A stretch of 64,000 nucleotides of DNA from Mesorhizobium liriopis (GCF_024053505.1 NZ_JAMXQS010000002.1:124001-188000); one strand, 5' to 3'. Numbered from the stretch's first letter, positions 38,349 to 47,930 are shown. The notes: generated by a model not told the origin, from the sequence alone. Translations and numbers: made by a program.

Positions 38349-41300
38349 ACGCCCGCGTTTCCGTCCCTTCCGATACGGTCGAGCGCCAGACGCTGGCTGC
38401 CGACCCGCGCAATTCGGTCTGGGTGTCGGCCAATGCCGGTTCGGGCAAGACGCATGTGCTCTCGCTTCGCGTCACGCGCCTGCTGCTCGGCGGCACGCTG
38501 CCCTCGAAGATCCTGTGCCTGACCTATACGCGGGCGGCCGCCGCCAACATGTCGAACCGCGTTTTCGGCCATCTCGCCGAATGGGCGATGCTGGATGACG
38601 AAAAGCTCGGGAGCCGCATCAAGGAACTTGAAGGCCGCGCGCCCTCGCCTGAAACGCTGCGGAAGGCCCGCCAGCTTTTCGCGAGCGCCCTCGAAACGCC
38701 GGGCGGGCTCAAGATCCAGACGATCCACGCCTTCTGCGAATCCGTGCTTCACCAGTTTCCGCTGGAAGCCAACATCGCCGCGCACTTCTCCATGCTCGAC
38801 GGCAACATGGAAGCCGCCCTTTTCGCCGAGGCGCGGCGGCACCTGATCACCGGCTCGCTGCCGACTGCTGCCGATGCAGCACTCGCCGATGCCTTCGGCC
38901 ACGCCATGGACTGCGCGGGCGAAGCCGGTCTCGAAGCGCTGCTTACCGAAATCATGAGCCGCCGCGACGGCTTGCGCCGCTTCATCGACCAGGGTGGCAA
39001 CCCGCTTTATTCGGCCTTCGAGTTCGGCGCGAACGACGACTGCGCGGCGGTCGCGGGGGCGATCTGGCCCGATCCATATTTCCATCGCCGCATGGCCGAC
39101 GATTTCCTCGCCCGCGCCCATGCCGCCGGCAAGGCCAACGCCAAGAAATTCGCCGAAAGCCTGATCGAGGCCTGCGACCAGCCCGACACCGAGAAGCGCC
39201 TCGACTGCTTGCGCCGCGCCTTCCTCACCAGGGGCAGCGACGGGCGCTGGCAGCCCAAGAAGCCCGAAGGCATCGCCTCCAAGGGCGTCGGCGAGTTCTT
39301 CGCAAGCTTTGCCGACGAGTTCGCGCGCATCGCAGACGGCATCCTGCGCCTCACCGACCGTTTGGCGCTGTTGCGCATGCTGCACGGCACGCGCGCCGCA
39401 CTCCATTTGGCCGACCGGCTGCTCCATCGCTATGAGCGGCTGAAAAGCGGGCGCGGCTTCCTCGACTTCAACGACCTCATCACCCGTACGGCACGGCTTC
39501 TGGCGCGACCCGATGCGGGGCCGTGGGTGCAGTTCAAGCTCGACCAGGGCATCGACCACATCCTGCTCGACGAAGCGCAGGACACGAGCCCCGACCAGTG
39601 GGCGGTGGTGAGGCATCTGGCCGACGAGTTCTTCGCGGGCGAAGGCGCGCGGGGTTCGGCGCAGCGCACGCTGTTCGCGGTGGGCGACGAAAAGCAGTCG
39701 ATCTATTCGTTCCAGGGTGCCGAGCCGCAATCCTTCACCGACACGCGCGACATCTTCGAGACCCGCGCGAAAGAGGCCGACAAGCGCTTCGCGCGCGTGG
39801 AGCTGCAATGGTCGTTCCGCTCGACAGCGGATGTGCTCAAGGCCGTCGATCACGTCTTCAAGGCCGAAACCGCCAAGCGCGGCCTGACGCGCTACCCCGA
39901 GCCCATCGACCACAAGGCGGTGCGCGAGGGGCAGGCGGGCTATGTCGAGCTTTGGCCCTCGCTCGGGCCCGAGGATGTCGAGGAGCCCGACGATTGGGCA
40001 GCGAGCATCGACCACGCCAAGGCGCCTGCCGCGCGGCTGGCCGAGAACATCGCCAAGACCGTGAAGGCGTGGATCGAAAGCGGTGACCGCATCGAGGGCC
40101 GCGACCGCCCCTTCACGGCGGGCGATGTGATGGTGCTGGTGCGCAAGCGCGACAGCTTCGTCCATGCGCTGTCGCGCTCGCTGAAAGAGCGCGGCATCGC
40201 AGTGGCCGGTGCCGACCGCATTTCGCTGCCCGCCCATATCGCGGTGAAGGACCTGCTCGCGCTCGGCCGCTTCATCCTCCAGCCCGAGGACGACCTGTCG
40301 CTCGCGTCCCTTCTGCGCTCGCCGGTCTTCGCGCTTAGCGAGGACCAGCTTTTCGCGCTCGCCGCGCACCGCCCCGAGGGTCAGTCGCTCGGTCAGGCCC
40401 TGCGGCAGGGCGCGGCGGGAAACCCGCATCTGATGACGGTCGCGGCGCAACTGGCGCTCTGGACCAACGAGGCGGCGTTCAAGCCGGTGTTCGAGTTCTA
40501 TGCCGGCGTGCTCGGCCGCGACGGCGTGCGCCGCAAGATGATCGCGCGGCTGGGCCACGAGGCGGGCGAGATCCTCGACGAGTTCATGTCCTTCTGCCTC
40601 GATTCCGAAAAGGCCGGGCAAAGCGGGTTGCAGGCGTTTCTGGCAGCGCTCGACCAGTCGGCGCCCGACATCAAGCGCGAGATGGACCAGAGCCGGCCCG
40701 AAGTGCGGATCATGACCGTGCACGCCGCCAAGGGCTTGGAGGCCCCGGTCGTGTTTCTGGTGGATGGTGGCAGCGCGCCCTTTTCCGACGGCCACATGCC
40801 GCGCCTGATGCCGCTCGACCCGCCGCGCAAAGGCGACTGGGCGGGCAAGGGCTATCTCTGGCGCTTCAGCAAGGATGTCGGCAACGAGGTGACGCGGACC
40901 ATCGGCGCGGGCTTCAAGGAGCGCGCCGACGACGAATATCGCCGCCTGCTCTATGTCGGCATGACGCGCGCCGAGGACCGGCTGATCGTATGCGGCTATC
41001 ACGGCAAGCGCGGCCCCCATGCGGATGGCTGGCACACGCTGGTGTCGAATGGCTTGGCGAGTTCGGGGCAGTTAGAGGAACGCCAGTGCGGCGTGACGGG
41101 CGAAACCCTGCAGCGCTTCCGTGTGAGCGCCGACAAGCCAGCGGAAAGCCGTGCCCCTTCGGTGGCGGAGCCCGCAAGGCCGCAGCGGCAGAGGATCGTT
41201 CTGCCTCCGAATCTATTCGCCGATCTGCCGCCACCCCCGCCTCTGCCGCGACCGCTCGCCCCATCGGGAGCGGTGGCGAGCGTCGAGGTGGACGAGGGTG

Positions 41301-41902
41301 GCGAGGTAATCGCGGGCCGCTCGCCGGTGCTCGACGCCGATCCGGGCCCGAGTCTCGCGATTGCGCGGGGCCTCGCCTTTCACCGGCTGATCGAGGTCCT
41401 GCCCGACCTGTCCCCTTCCGAGCGCCGCCCCGCCGCCGAGCGCTATCTCGAGCGCGTGGGCGCGAACTGGCATCCGGTCGAGCGGGCGAAGATGCTCAAA
41501 GCCATTGAGGCCGTGCTCGACGCGCCCGAGTTGAAGGCGCTGTGGGGCGAGAATTCGCGCGCGGAAGTGGCGATCACCGGCACGGTCGATGTGAAGGGCG
41601 CGCCCCGCGCGGTGTCGGGCAAGATCGATCGTCTCGCGGTGGGGGTGGATGAGGTGCTGATCGTCGATTTCAAGACGAGCCGCCCGGCACCCCTCGGCAT
41701 CAACGAACTGCCGCCTGCCTATATCGCGCAACTCGCGCTCTACCGCGCGCTGTTGCAGCCGCTTTATCCGGGCCGCCGGCTTTCGGCCACGCTGGTCTTC
41801 ACCGAAGCCGCCCGTGTGATCGCGGTGCCCGAGGAGCGGATGGACGCGATGCTGGCCGAACTGGCGACGACCGAACTGGGGACAGGCAACGAACCCGCTT
41901 GA
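38345..41902 (+). CDS. addA: Double-strand break repair helicase-nuclease AddA
   Basis: UvrD-like helicase plus nuclease, 1185 aa. Helicase motifs in order: I NAGSGKTHVLSLRV (near 29-42), Ia LTYTRAAAANM, II ILLDEAQDTSPDQW (near 403), III GDEKQSIYSFQGAEPQ, IV QWSFRSTADVL, V TVHAAKGLEAPVVFLVDGG, VI YVGMTRAEDRLIVCG. The C-terminal nuclease has GLAFHRLIEVLP and IVDFKTSRPA (near 1106). ATG overlaps the addB stop. Confidence 0.97.
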   Translation: MNARVSVPSDTVERQTLAADPRNSVWVSANAGSGKTHVLSLRVTRLLLGGTLPSKILCLTYTRAAAANMSNRVFGHLAEWAMLDDEKLGSRIKELEGRAPSPETLRKARQLFASALETPGGLKIQTIHAFCESVLHQFPLEANIAAHFSMLDGNMEAALFAEARRHLITGSLPTAADAALADAFGHAMDCAGEAGLEALLTEIMSRRDGLRRFIDQGGNPLYSAFEFGANDDCAAVAGAIWPDPYFHRRMADDFLARAHAAGKANAKKFAESLIEACDQPDTEKRLDCLRRAFLTRGSDGRWQPKKPEGIASKGVGEFFASFADEFARIADGILRLTDRLALLRMLHGTRAALHLADRLLHRYERLKSGRGFLDFNDLITRTARLLARPDAGPWVQFKLDQGIDHILLDEAQDTSPDQWAVVRHLADEFFAGEGARGSAQRTLFAVGDEKQSIYSFQGAEPQSFTDTRDIFETRAKEADKRFARVELQWSFRSTADVLKAVDHVFKAETAKRGLTRYPEPIDHKAVREGQAGYVELWPSLGPEDVEEPDDWAASIDHAKAPAARLAENIAKTVKAWIESGDRIEGRDRPFTAGDVMVLVRKRDSFVHALSRSLKERGIAVAGADRISLPAHIAVKDLLALGRFILQPEDDLSLASLLRSPVFALSEDQLFALAAHRPEGQSLGQALRQGAAGNPHLMTVAAQLALWTNEAAFKPVFEFYAGVLGRDGVRRKMIARLGHEAGEILDEFMSFCLDSEKAGQSGLQAFLAALDQSAPDIKREMDQSRPEVRIMTVHAAKGLEAPVVFLVDGGSAPFSDGHMPRLMPLDPPRKGDWAGKGYLWRFSKDVGNEVTRTIGAGFKERADDEYRRLLYVGMTRAEDRLIVCGYHGKRGPHADGWHTLVSNGLASSGQLEERQCGVTGETLQRFRVSADKPAESRAPSVAEPARPQRQRIVLPPNLFADLPPPPPLPRPLAPSGAVASVEVDEGGEVIAGRSPVLDADPGPSLAIARGLAFHRLIEVLPDLSPSERRPAAERYLERVGANWHPVERAKMLKAIEAVLDAPELKALWGENSRAEVAITGTVDVKGAPRAVSGKIDRLAVGVDEVLIVDFKTSRPAPLGINELPPAYIAQLALYRALLQPLYPGRRLSATLVFTEAARVIAVPEERMDAMLAELATTELGTGNEPA

Positions 41903-42003
41903 AAGCGTCTGTCGCCATCCCACATTGAAGCATGACAGTTCTTAACCCTCACACCATATGGAGTGTCCGTCTCGGTGTGAGGCACAACAGTAAGGGAAAT
42001 CCC

Positions 42004-42324
42004 ATGGCAACCGTGAAGGTCGACAAGAGCAATTTCGAACAGAGCGTTCTCCAGTCCTCGGAGCCGGTCGTGGTGGATTTCTGGGCCGAATGGTGCGGCC
42101 CCTGCAAGATGATCGCCCCGGCACTCGAGGAAATCTCCTCGGAACTCGCCGGCAAGGTGAAGATCGCCAAGCTCAACATCGACGAAAACCAGGAACTCGC
42201 CGCCCAGTTCGGCGTGCGCTCGATCCCGACCTTGATGATGTTCAAGAACGGCGAAGTGGCCGACATGAAGGTCGGCGCGCTGCCCAAGACGGCCCTCTCG
42301 CACTGGATCAACGGCGCGGCCTGA
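42004..42324 (+). CDS. trxA: Thioredoxin
   Basis: Cytoplasmic disulfide reductase, 106 aa. Active site WCGPC (residues 30-34) in [15 protein letters not shown], cis-proline loop [12 protein letters not shown] (near 74). ATG 42004 follows a ~100-bp spacer after addA that could hold its own promoter. A strong terminator follows. The addA-trxA order is conserved in Hyphomicrobiales. Confidence 0.97.
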   Translation: MATVKVDKSNFEQSVLQSSEPVVVDFWAEWCGPCKMIAPALEEISSELAGKVKIAKLNIDENQELAAQFGVRSIPTLMMFKNGEVADMKVGALPKTALSHWINGAA

Positions 42325-42347
42325 GGGTTGCGAAGATTTGAAGGAAG

Positions 42348-42375
42348 AGCCCGGCCGATGTGCCGGGCTTTTTTT
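42348..42375 (+). terminator. Intrinsic terminator after trxA
   Basis: AGCCCGGC/GCCGGGCT stem with a short loop, followed by a run of seven T, 23 bases after the trxA stop. Confidence 0.92.
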
Positions 42376-42408
42376 GCTTGGTTTTGAGCGTCGTGGCTTG
42401 CCGCTTGC

Positions 42409-42560
42409 TCACCCCCACCCCTTACCCCTCCCCACAGGTGGGAGGGGAGACGTCATCGTTGCGTTCAGCCTCTGAAGCGTGGCGCCTAGCGTGAAGGATA
42501 GAGTGCAGCGCTCATGTCTACCCCTCCTCCTTGTGGGGAGGGGTAAGGGGTGGGGGTGAC
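42409..42560. repeat. Dispersed palindromic element, family B, copy 1
   Basis: ~150 bp. The left arm reads TCACCCCCACCCCTTACCCC, then a hairpin CCTCCCCACAGGTGGGAGGGG; the right arm is the inverse (TACCCCTCC...GGGGAGGGGTAAGGGGTGGGGGTGA). A core of about 65 bp between them (GCGTTCAGCCTCTGAAGCG..., GCGCC, TGAAGGAT) is shared in part with the other copies at 44587, 47995 and 49217. It lies in the 475-bp gene-free gap between trxA and pncA, together with the trxA terminator and family A copy 2; the rest of that gap shows nothing else. Confidence 0.88.
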
Positions 42561-42620
42561 ATCTCCATCAGACTCGACGCTTCGGCGCTTGCTTACCTTC
42601 ATCGGCGGCGATGCGGAGAG

Positions 42621-42764
42621 GGAACGGCATGGATTCTCGGCTCAAGGCCGAGAATGACGAAGCGGAAGTGGAGGTGTTGGTTGCAATCGCCAAGGTGGGA
42701 GGTTGGCGCTTTACCCTTTTCCAATCGTCATTCTCGGCCTTGAGCCGAGAATCCATGCCGTGAG
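42621..42764. repeat. Dispersed palindromic element, family A, copy 2
   Basis: The left arm CATGGATTCTCGGCTCAAGG continues to CCGAGAATGACGA, and the right arm at ~42725-42764 is its inverse (CGTCATTCTCGGCCTTGAGC...). The core (GGTTGCAATCGCCAAGGTGGGAGGT) is in the opposite orientation to the core of copy 1 relative to the flanking arms, suggesting inversion by recombination between the arms. Confidence 0.88.
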
Positions 42765-42799
42765 GGCCGCGCACCGCTGACCGTCCAGATCGACGCCCC

Positions 42800-43399
42800 T
42801 CAATCCACCTTGACGCCCGCCCCCCGCATTTCACCCATCATCGTCTCCACCGACCCGTTCAGGTCGATCCCCCGGCAGGCGTCGAGCTTGACGGTCACGC
42901 TGAAACCGAGCTTGCGCGCATCGAGTGCCGAATAGGCGACGCAATAGTCGGTTGCGAGGCCGACCAGCGTGAGCTTGTCCAGGCCCCGTTCGCGCAGGTA
43001 GCCGCCCAGACCTGTGGGCGTCGTGCGGTCGTTTTCGAAAAAGGCCGAATAGCTGTCGATCCGGGGACGGAAGCCCTTGCGGACCACGAGTTCGGCTTTG
43101 TCCCAGCGAAGTGCTGGATGAAACGCAGCGCCCTCCGTGCCGATCACGCAGTGGTCGGGCCAGAGCGTCTGCTCGCCGTAAGCCATCGTGACGCTTTCGA
43201 ACCGGGCCTTGCCCGGATGGGAGGAGGCGAAGCTCTGGTGGCCGGCGGGATGCCAGTCCTGCGTCAGGATCACATGGGGGAAGACCTCGATCAGCGCGTT
43301 GACGAGGGGCACGATCGCGTCGCCCTCCGACACGGCCAGCGCGCCGCCGGGGCAGAAATCGTTCTGCATGTCGATGACGATCAGCGCTTCGCGGCTCAT
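42800..43399 (-). CDS. pncA: Nicotinamidase
   Basis: Converts nicotinamide to nicotinate for NAD salvage; also activates pyrazinamide in mycobacteria. 199 aa isochorismatase fold with Asp10 in ALIVIDMQNDFCPGG, the metal site in TQDWHPAGHQSF (near 46-57), the catalytic Lys in VRKGFRP, and the nucleophile Cys in GLATDYCVAYSALDA (near 152). ATG 43399 is the only good start. It lies alone between two composite repeat blocks, divergent from fpr. Confidence 0.95.
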   Translation of the reverse strand: MSREALIVIDMQNDFCPGGALAVSEGDAIVPLVNALIEVFPHVILTQDWHPAGHQSFASSHPGKARFESVTMAYGEQTLWPDHCVIGTEGAAFHPALRWDKAELVVRKGFRPRIDSYSAFFENDRTTPTGLGGYLRERGLDKLTLVGLATDYCVAYSALDARKLGFSVTVKLDACRGIDLNGSVETMMGEMRGAGVKVD

Positions 43400-43691
43400 G
43401 AGGGGCTCCTGCTCTTCAAAGAAGGGATAGGCTCTGTGTGCAACGCGAAAGGGATGGGATCAACCGGCTTGCTGCTGGTCGGGAACGTGGCAGAGAATAG
43501 CGATATCCGCGCCGTTTCTTCTGAAAGGCACAAAGCCGAACGGCTATTCTCCCGCTAACGATTTGTTTGGCATTGCATTTCGCCAAACCGTCTTGATCGC
43601 GCAACCCTTCTTGCGCTAACCAGCCCTCTTGCGCCCAGCCCCGCGTTTTGCGCGGGCCGCCCGGCAAGCATCCACTTCGAGGTTTCCCATT

Positions 43692-44516
43692 ATGCAGTCA
43701 TCCGCCGCGGCCGTCAGCCAGCCCGAAACTGCGCCTGCGATTCCCGCCGGTGTCCATGCCGAAACCGTGGTGTCGGTGAAGCATTACACCGACCGTCTTT
43801 TCTCGTTCCGCATCACGCGGCCGCAGTCGTTGCGCTTCCGCTCGGGCGAGTTCGTGATGATCGGCCTGCCCGGCGGCGAGGGCAAGCCGTTGTTCCGCGC
43901 CTATTCGGTGGCAAGCCCGGCCTGGGACGAGGAGCTGGAATTCTATTCGATCAAGGTGCCGGACGGTCCGCTGACCTCCAAGCTGCAGAAGATCCAGCCC
44001 GGCGACACGATCCTGCTGCGCCCGCGCTCGACCGGCACGCTGGTCACCGACGCGCTTCTGCCGGGCCGCCGTCTGTTTCTGTTCTCCACCGGCACCGGCA
44101 TCGCGCCCTTCGCTTCCATCCTGCGCGATCCCGACACCTACGAGAAGTTCGACCAGATCATCCTGACCCAGACCGTGCGCGAGCGCGCCGAACTGGCTTA
44201 CGGCGAGGAACTGGCGCACCAGCTGGCCGAAGACCCGCTGATCGGCGAACTGACCGCAGGCCGCGTGCACACCTATATGACCACCACGCGCGAGATCTCG
44301 CCCCGTACGGGCCGCATCACCGCGCTGATCGAATCCGGCACGCTGTTCACCGATCTCGATATCGCCCCGCTCGATCCCGAGCACGACCGCGGCATGATCT
44401 GCGGGTCCATGCATATGCTGAAGGACATCAAGGCATTGCTGGAATCGCGCGGCTTCGAGGAAGGTTCCCTGAACAAGCCGGGCACCTTCGTGGTGGAACG
44501 CGCCTTCGTGGATTGA
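43692..44516 (+). CDS. fpr: Ferredoxin/flavodoxin-NADP reductase
   Basis: 274-aa FAD enzyme. FAD motif RAYSVASP (near 75, RxYS type), KVPDGPLTSKLQ, NADP-binding FSTGTGIAPFASILRDP (near 132), the CGSMHMLKDIKALL loop, and a C-terminal aromatic-like tail VVERAFVD that resembles the AFVD/AFVE ending of bacterial-type FNRs. ATG 43692 is chosen because the fold starts soon after; the frame upstream is open for 21 codons without support. The 292-bp spacer to pncA carries small direct-repeat-like TTGCGC words but no gene. Confidence 0.92.
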   Translation: MQSSAAAVSQPETAPAIPAGVHAETVVSVKHYTDRLFSFRITRPQSLRFRSGEFVMIGLPGGEGKPLFRAYSVASPAWDEELEFYSIKVPDGPLTSKLQKIQPGDTILLRPRSTGTLVTDALLPGRRLFLFSTGTGIAPFASILRDPDTYEKFDQIILTQTVRERAELAYGEELAHQLAEDPLIGELTAGRVHTYMTTTREISPRTGRITALIESGTLFTDLDIAPLDPEHDRGMICGSMHMLKDIKALLESRGFEEGSLNKPGTFVVERAFVD

Positions 44517-44586
44517 GGAGCGCCGCTCGGGGTTCTTTGCGGGGTAGTTCTCGTTTCTGGAAAGACGTTGTGCAGGTGGACGGTTT

Positions 44587-44733
44587 ATCCCCACCCTATA
44601 TCCCTCCCCACAAGGGGGAGGGAGGGCGCTAGCGTCGCGTTTCACCCCGAGCTTGTCGCCTAGCTTGAAAGTAGAAGTGCGGCGCTGACGTCCCCCTCCC
44701 ACCTGTGGGGAGGGGTAAGGGGTGGGGGTGACG
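44587..44733. repeat. Dispersed palindromic element, family B, copy 2
   Basis: More diverged copy: left arm ATCCCCACCCTATATCCCTC then CCCACAAGGGGGAGGGAGGG; the right arm CCCACCTGTGGGGAGGGG continues into TAAGGGGTGGGGGTGACG. The core contains CGCGTTTCACCCCGAGC and GCCTAGCTTGAAAGTAGAAG, recognisably like copy 1. It lies in the 506-bp gene-free gap between fpr and the ABC ATPase, with family A copy 3 behind it; nothing else was seen in that gap. Confidence 0.85.
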
Positions 44734-44818
44734 TAGCCACCAAGCTCAACGCCCCGCAAAGCCTGCGCTCTTTCGAAGCGTCAGTAGAATTTGAAGCGTC
44801 AGTAGAACCGGAAAGGAC

Positions 44819-44995
44819 ACGGCATGGATTCTCGGCTCAAGGCCGAGAATGACGAATGGATAGGAGGCAGGGCGCTAACCTTCGGCTGTGGCGACTGCCA
44901 GCCCTGACTTTGCCAACGTCACGAATGTCACCTTGGGATTTCCACCGTCACTTCGTCATTCTCGGCCTTGAGCCGAGAATCCATGCCATGAGGGT
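44819..44995. repeat. Dispersed palindromic element, family A, copy 3
   Basis: Arms CATGGATTCTCGGCTCAAGG... (44823 on) and its inverse at 44951-44988 (CTTCGTCATTCTCGGCCTTG...). The core is longer (~90 bp) and begins GCTAACCTTCGGCTGTGGCG, in the same orientation as copy 1. Family B copy 2 lies ~85 bases to its left, the same B-then-A order as at 42.4-42.8 kb. Confidence 0.88.
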
Positions 44996-45022
44996 GGCGA
45001 GAAACGCTGGACTACCCAGCCC

Positions 45023-46021
45023 TCAGCCAACCCTCTTCCCATCCTCCCCGAACCGGTAGACCCGCGCCGGGTCGGGCGTCGCGAACAGTTCCTCGCCCGG
45101 CGCGGCCGCATATTCGCCGAACAGGCGCACCGTGATGAGCCCGGCTTTCTCGGTATCGAGATAAAGGTTCGTGTCCGCGCCCAGATGCTCGGCATGCACC
45201 ACCGTGCCGCGCCATGTGCCTTCCGTTCCGTTCACGGCGATATGTTCGGGGCGGACGCCGATCGTCTTGGCACTCTCGCCCAGTCTTGCGCCGTCGATGA
45301 AATTCATCTTCGGGCTGCCGATGAAGCCGGCGACGAAGAGGTTGGCGGGCGCGTTGTAGAGCTCCATCGGCGCGCCGACCTGCTCGATCACCCCGCCATT
45401 CATGACGACGATCCGGTCGGCGAGCGTCATCGCTTCCACCTGGTCATGCGTCACATAGATCATGGTGGCGGAGAGCTCGCGGTGAAGGCGCGCGATCTCG
45501 AGGCGCGTGTTGACGCGGAGCGCCGCGTCGAGGTTCGACAGCGGCTCGTCGAACAAAAAGAGCTTGGGGTCGCGCACCACGGCGCGGCCGATGGCGACGC
45601 GCTGGCGCTGGCCGCCGGAGAGTTCAGCCGGACGGCGTTTTAGATAGGGTTCGAGCGACAGCATCGCCGACGCTTTTGCGATCTGGCTGTCGATCACGGC
45701 ACTCGGCGTCTTCGCCTGTTTCAAGCCCAGCGCCATGTTGTCGCGCACGTTGAGGTGCGGGTAGAGCGCGTAGGACTGGAACACCATGGCGATGCCGCGC
45801 TGGGCGGGTGCTGTGTTCTCCACGCGTGTGCCATCGATCATCACCGCGCCCGAGCTGGTGTCTTCTAGGCCCGCGATGATGCGCAGAAGCGTGGACTTGC
45901 CGCAGCCCGAAGGCCCGACGAAGACGCAGAACTCGCCGTCGCCCACTTCGAGGTCGATGCCCTTCAGAACATCGGTCGCGCCGAAGCTCTTGCGGATTTG
46001 TTGAAGCGAAAGCGAACCCAT
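45023..46021 (-). CDS. Sugar ABC transporter ATPase (UgpC/MsiK type)
   Basis: 332 aa. Walker A GPSGCGKST (near 38-46), Q-loop VFQSYALYPHL, signature LSGGQRQRVAIGRA (near 134), Walker B LFLFDEPLSNLDA, H-loop YVTHDQVEAMTLADR. The C-terminal TOBE-like domain (MNFIDG, GVRPEHI) is typical of CUT1 carbohydrate importers. The ATG abuts the Gfo/Idh stop (TGATG). It is the last gene of the minus-strand amino-sugar import operon and probably energises the permeases encoded upstream. Confidence 0.93.
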   Translation of the reverse strand: MGSLSLQQIRKSFGATDVLKGIDLEVGDGEFCVFVGPSGCGKSTLLRIIAGLEDTSSGAVMIDGTRVENTAPAQRGIAMVFQSYALYPHLNVRDNMALGLKQAKTPSAVIDSQIAKASAMLSLEPYLKRRPAELSGGQRQRVAIGRAVVRDPKLFLFDEPLSNLDAALRVNTRLEIARLHRELSATMIYVTHDQVEAMTLADRIVVMNGGVIEQVGAPMELYNAPANLFVAGFIGSPKMNFIDGARLGESAKTIGVRPEHIAVNGTEGTWRGTVVHAEHLGADTNLYLDTEKAGLITVRLFGEYAAAPGEELFATPDPARVYRFGEDGKRVG

Positions 46022-47094
46022 CAGAGCCTCACCGGTTTGCCCGAACGCACGCTTTCGTCGGCCGCGAGGCACACGGCGAGCGAGCGCACCGCATCGTCCA
46101 TGTGCCGCGACAGGTCGAGGTCCTCGCGGATGGCCTTGAGCACGAAGGCCTGCTCGCGGTCGCAAAGGTCCTGATGGCCGGGCTCGCCTGCCATGGAGAT
46201 GTTCTCGTCGGGCGAAACGAAGCGGCCGTTCGCGTCCATTTCCGCGCGGTGGCGGCGGATCACGGACGTCTTGGTGTGGGCGTCGATGTCGTCGGACCTA
46301 GTGCCCTCGGCGACCACGATCGAGACGCAGCCGTTGGGCGAGATCACATCCTTCACGAAAAACGCGGTTTCCGACATCATCGGCCCCCAGCCCGCCTCGT
46401 ACCAGCCGACCGAGCCATCGGCGAAGAGCACCTGGAGATGGCCGTAATTGTACATGTCAGGCGCGATCTCCTGGGAAAGGCGCACGCCCATGCCGCGCAC
46501 CTCGACGGGTGGGGCGTCGGTGATCTGGCACATCACGTCGAGATAATGCACGCCGCAATCGACGATCGGGCTTGTGGTCTGCATCAGCTGCTTGTGGGTG
46601 GCCCAGGTGGGGCCCGAAGATTGCTGGTTGAGGTTCATGCGGAACACGAAGGGCCCGCCCAGCGCACGCGCTTCCGCGATCAGCCGCTCCCATGAGGGAT
46701 GGTGGCGCAGGATATAGCCGACCACGAGCTTGCGGTTGTTGGCTTTCGCCGCATCGACCACGCGCTGCGCGTCCGCCACTGTCGTCGCGAGCGGCTTTTC
46801 CACGAACACATGCGCGCCGGCTTCCATGGCCTGCACGGCATAGTCGGCATGGCTGTCGGAATAGGTGGCGATTGCCACGAGGTCGGGCTTTTCCGATTGG
46901 AGCGTGTCCTCGAAGGACTGGCGGATGGACAAGCCGGCGAGGAGGCCGGGCAGCGGCACCCCGGAACGATTGACGAGGCCGACGATCTCGAAGCCCGGAT
47001 TGGTGGCATAGGCCAGCGCATGGCTGCGGCCCATATTGCCGAGGCCCGCGACCATGACCCGTAAGGGGGAGGTGGGGATTGGTGCGGCGGTCAT
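46021..47094 (-). CDS. Gfo/Idh/MocA-family oxidoreductase
   Basis: 357 aa NAD(P)-dependent sugar dehydrogenase. Rossmann motif VMVAGLGNMGRSHALAY (near 13-29), the EKPLATTVADAQ motif (near 99), GYILRHHPSWERL, and the C-terminal domain with DCGVHYLDVMCQ containing the conserved His. It acts on a cyclic sugar or its derivative; the substrate is unknown. Located between the permease and ATPase genes of a putative GlcNAc importer. Starts with ATGA overlap from the permease. Confidence 0.9.
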   Translation of the reverse strand: MTAAPIPTSPLRVMVAGLGNMGRSHALAYATNPGFEIVGLVNRSGVPLPGLLAGLSIRQSFEDTLQSEKPDLVAIATYSDSHADYAVQAMEAGAHVFVEKPLATTVADAQRVVDAAKANNRKLVVGYILRHHPSWERLIAEARALGGPFVFRMNLNQQSSGPTWATHKQLMQTTSPIVDCGVHYLDVMCQITDAPPVEVRGMGVRLSQEIAPDMYNYGHLQVLFADGSVGWYEAGWGPMMSETAFFVKDVISPNGCVSIVVAEGTRSDDIDAHTKTSVIRRHRAEMDANGRFVSPDENISMAGEPGHQDLCDREQAFVLKAIREDLDLSRHMDDAVRSLAVCLAADESVRSGKPVRL

Positions 47095-47930
47095 TTGACG
47101 GCTCCCGAGGTGATGCCGCGGATCAGCTGCCGCGAGAAGATGAAATAAAGGACGAGCACGGGCAGGATCGCGAGCGAAAGGGCTGCAAGAACCGCGTTCC
47201 AGTTGGTGACGAACTGCCCGAGAAAGATCTGTGCGCCCAGCGTCACCGTCTTGGTGGATTCGGATGGGGCGAGGATCAGGGGAAACCAGAGATCGTTCCA
47301 GATCGGAATCATGGTGAAGACCGCCACCGTCGCCATCGCGGGCCGCACCAGAGGCAGCACGAGGCGGAAGAAGATGCGGTATTCGGACAGCCCGTCGATG
47401 CGGCCGGCATTCTTGAGATCGTCGGACACCGTGCGCATGAACTCGGACAGGATGAAGATCGCGAGCGGCAGGCCCTGCGCGGTGTAGACGAGGATGAGCG
47501 CGGTCAGCGTGTTCACCAGTCCGCTCGCCACCATCAGCTGCAGGATGGCCACCGTGCCGAGCCGGATCGGGATCATGATGCCGAGCGCGAGGTAGAGGCC
47601 GGTCAGCGTATTGCCGCGAAAGCGATATTCGGACAGCGCGAATGCCGCCATCGCGCCGAACAAGAGCACGAGAAACAGCGAGACCACGGTGACGGTCAGG
47701 CTGTTGCCGAAATAAAGCAGGAAGTCGCCCTGCGCCATCACGGTGGTGTAGCCGACCGTATCGAAGGTGGTCGTGGTCGGCGGCATGAGCGGCGCCCGAA
47801 AGATCGCGTTGCGCGCCTTGAAGGAGTTCATGACGACGACAAGCACGGGGAAGAGGGCGATGATCGTGTAAAGGATCAGGATCGCATGAGCCGCGGCCGA
47901 GCGGGGGAGGGACGAGGTGGCGCGGCTCAT
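47091..47930 (-). CDS. Carbohydrate ABC permease, MalG type
   Basis: 279 aa, six transmembrane helices (first at ~15-35: ILILYTIIALFPVLVVVMNSF), with the EAA coupling loop DDLKNAGRIDGLSEYRIFFRLVLPLVRPA (near 180-208). ATG 47930 is the true start: a longer open frame reaches into repeat B copy 3 and would add the spurious leader MWGGVRGGGD. CUT1 family partner of the permease at 48193 and the binding protein at 49424. Its ATGA stop overlaps the Gfo/Idh gene. Confidence 0.92.
   Translation of the reverse strand: MSRATSSLPRSAAAHAILILYTIIALFPVLVVVMNSFKARNAIFRAPLMPPTTTTFDTVGYTTVMAQGDFLLYFGNSLTVTVVSLFLVLLFGAMAAFALSEYRFRGNTLTGLYLALGIMIPIRLGTVAILQLMVASGLVNTLTALILVYTAQGLPLAIFILSEFMRTVSDDLKNAGRIDGLSEYRIFFRLVLPLVRPAMATVAVFTMIPIWNDLWFPLILAPSESTKTVTLGAQIFLGQFVTNWNAVLAALSLAILPVLVLYFIFSRQLIRGITSGAVK

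Noticed and set aside
38282-41035. A 917-codon minus-strand open frame inside addA
   Set aside because: Fully antisense to the helicase motifs of AddA; composition typical of shadow frames in GC-rich DNA.
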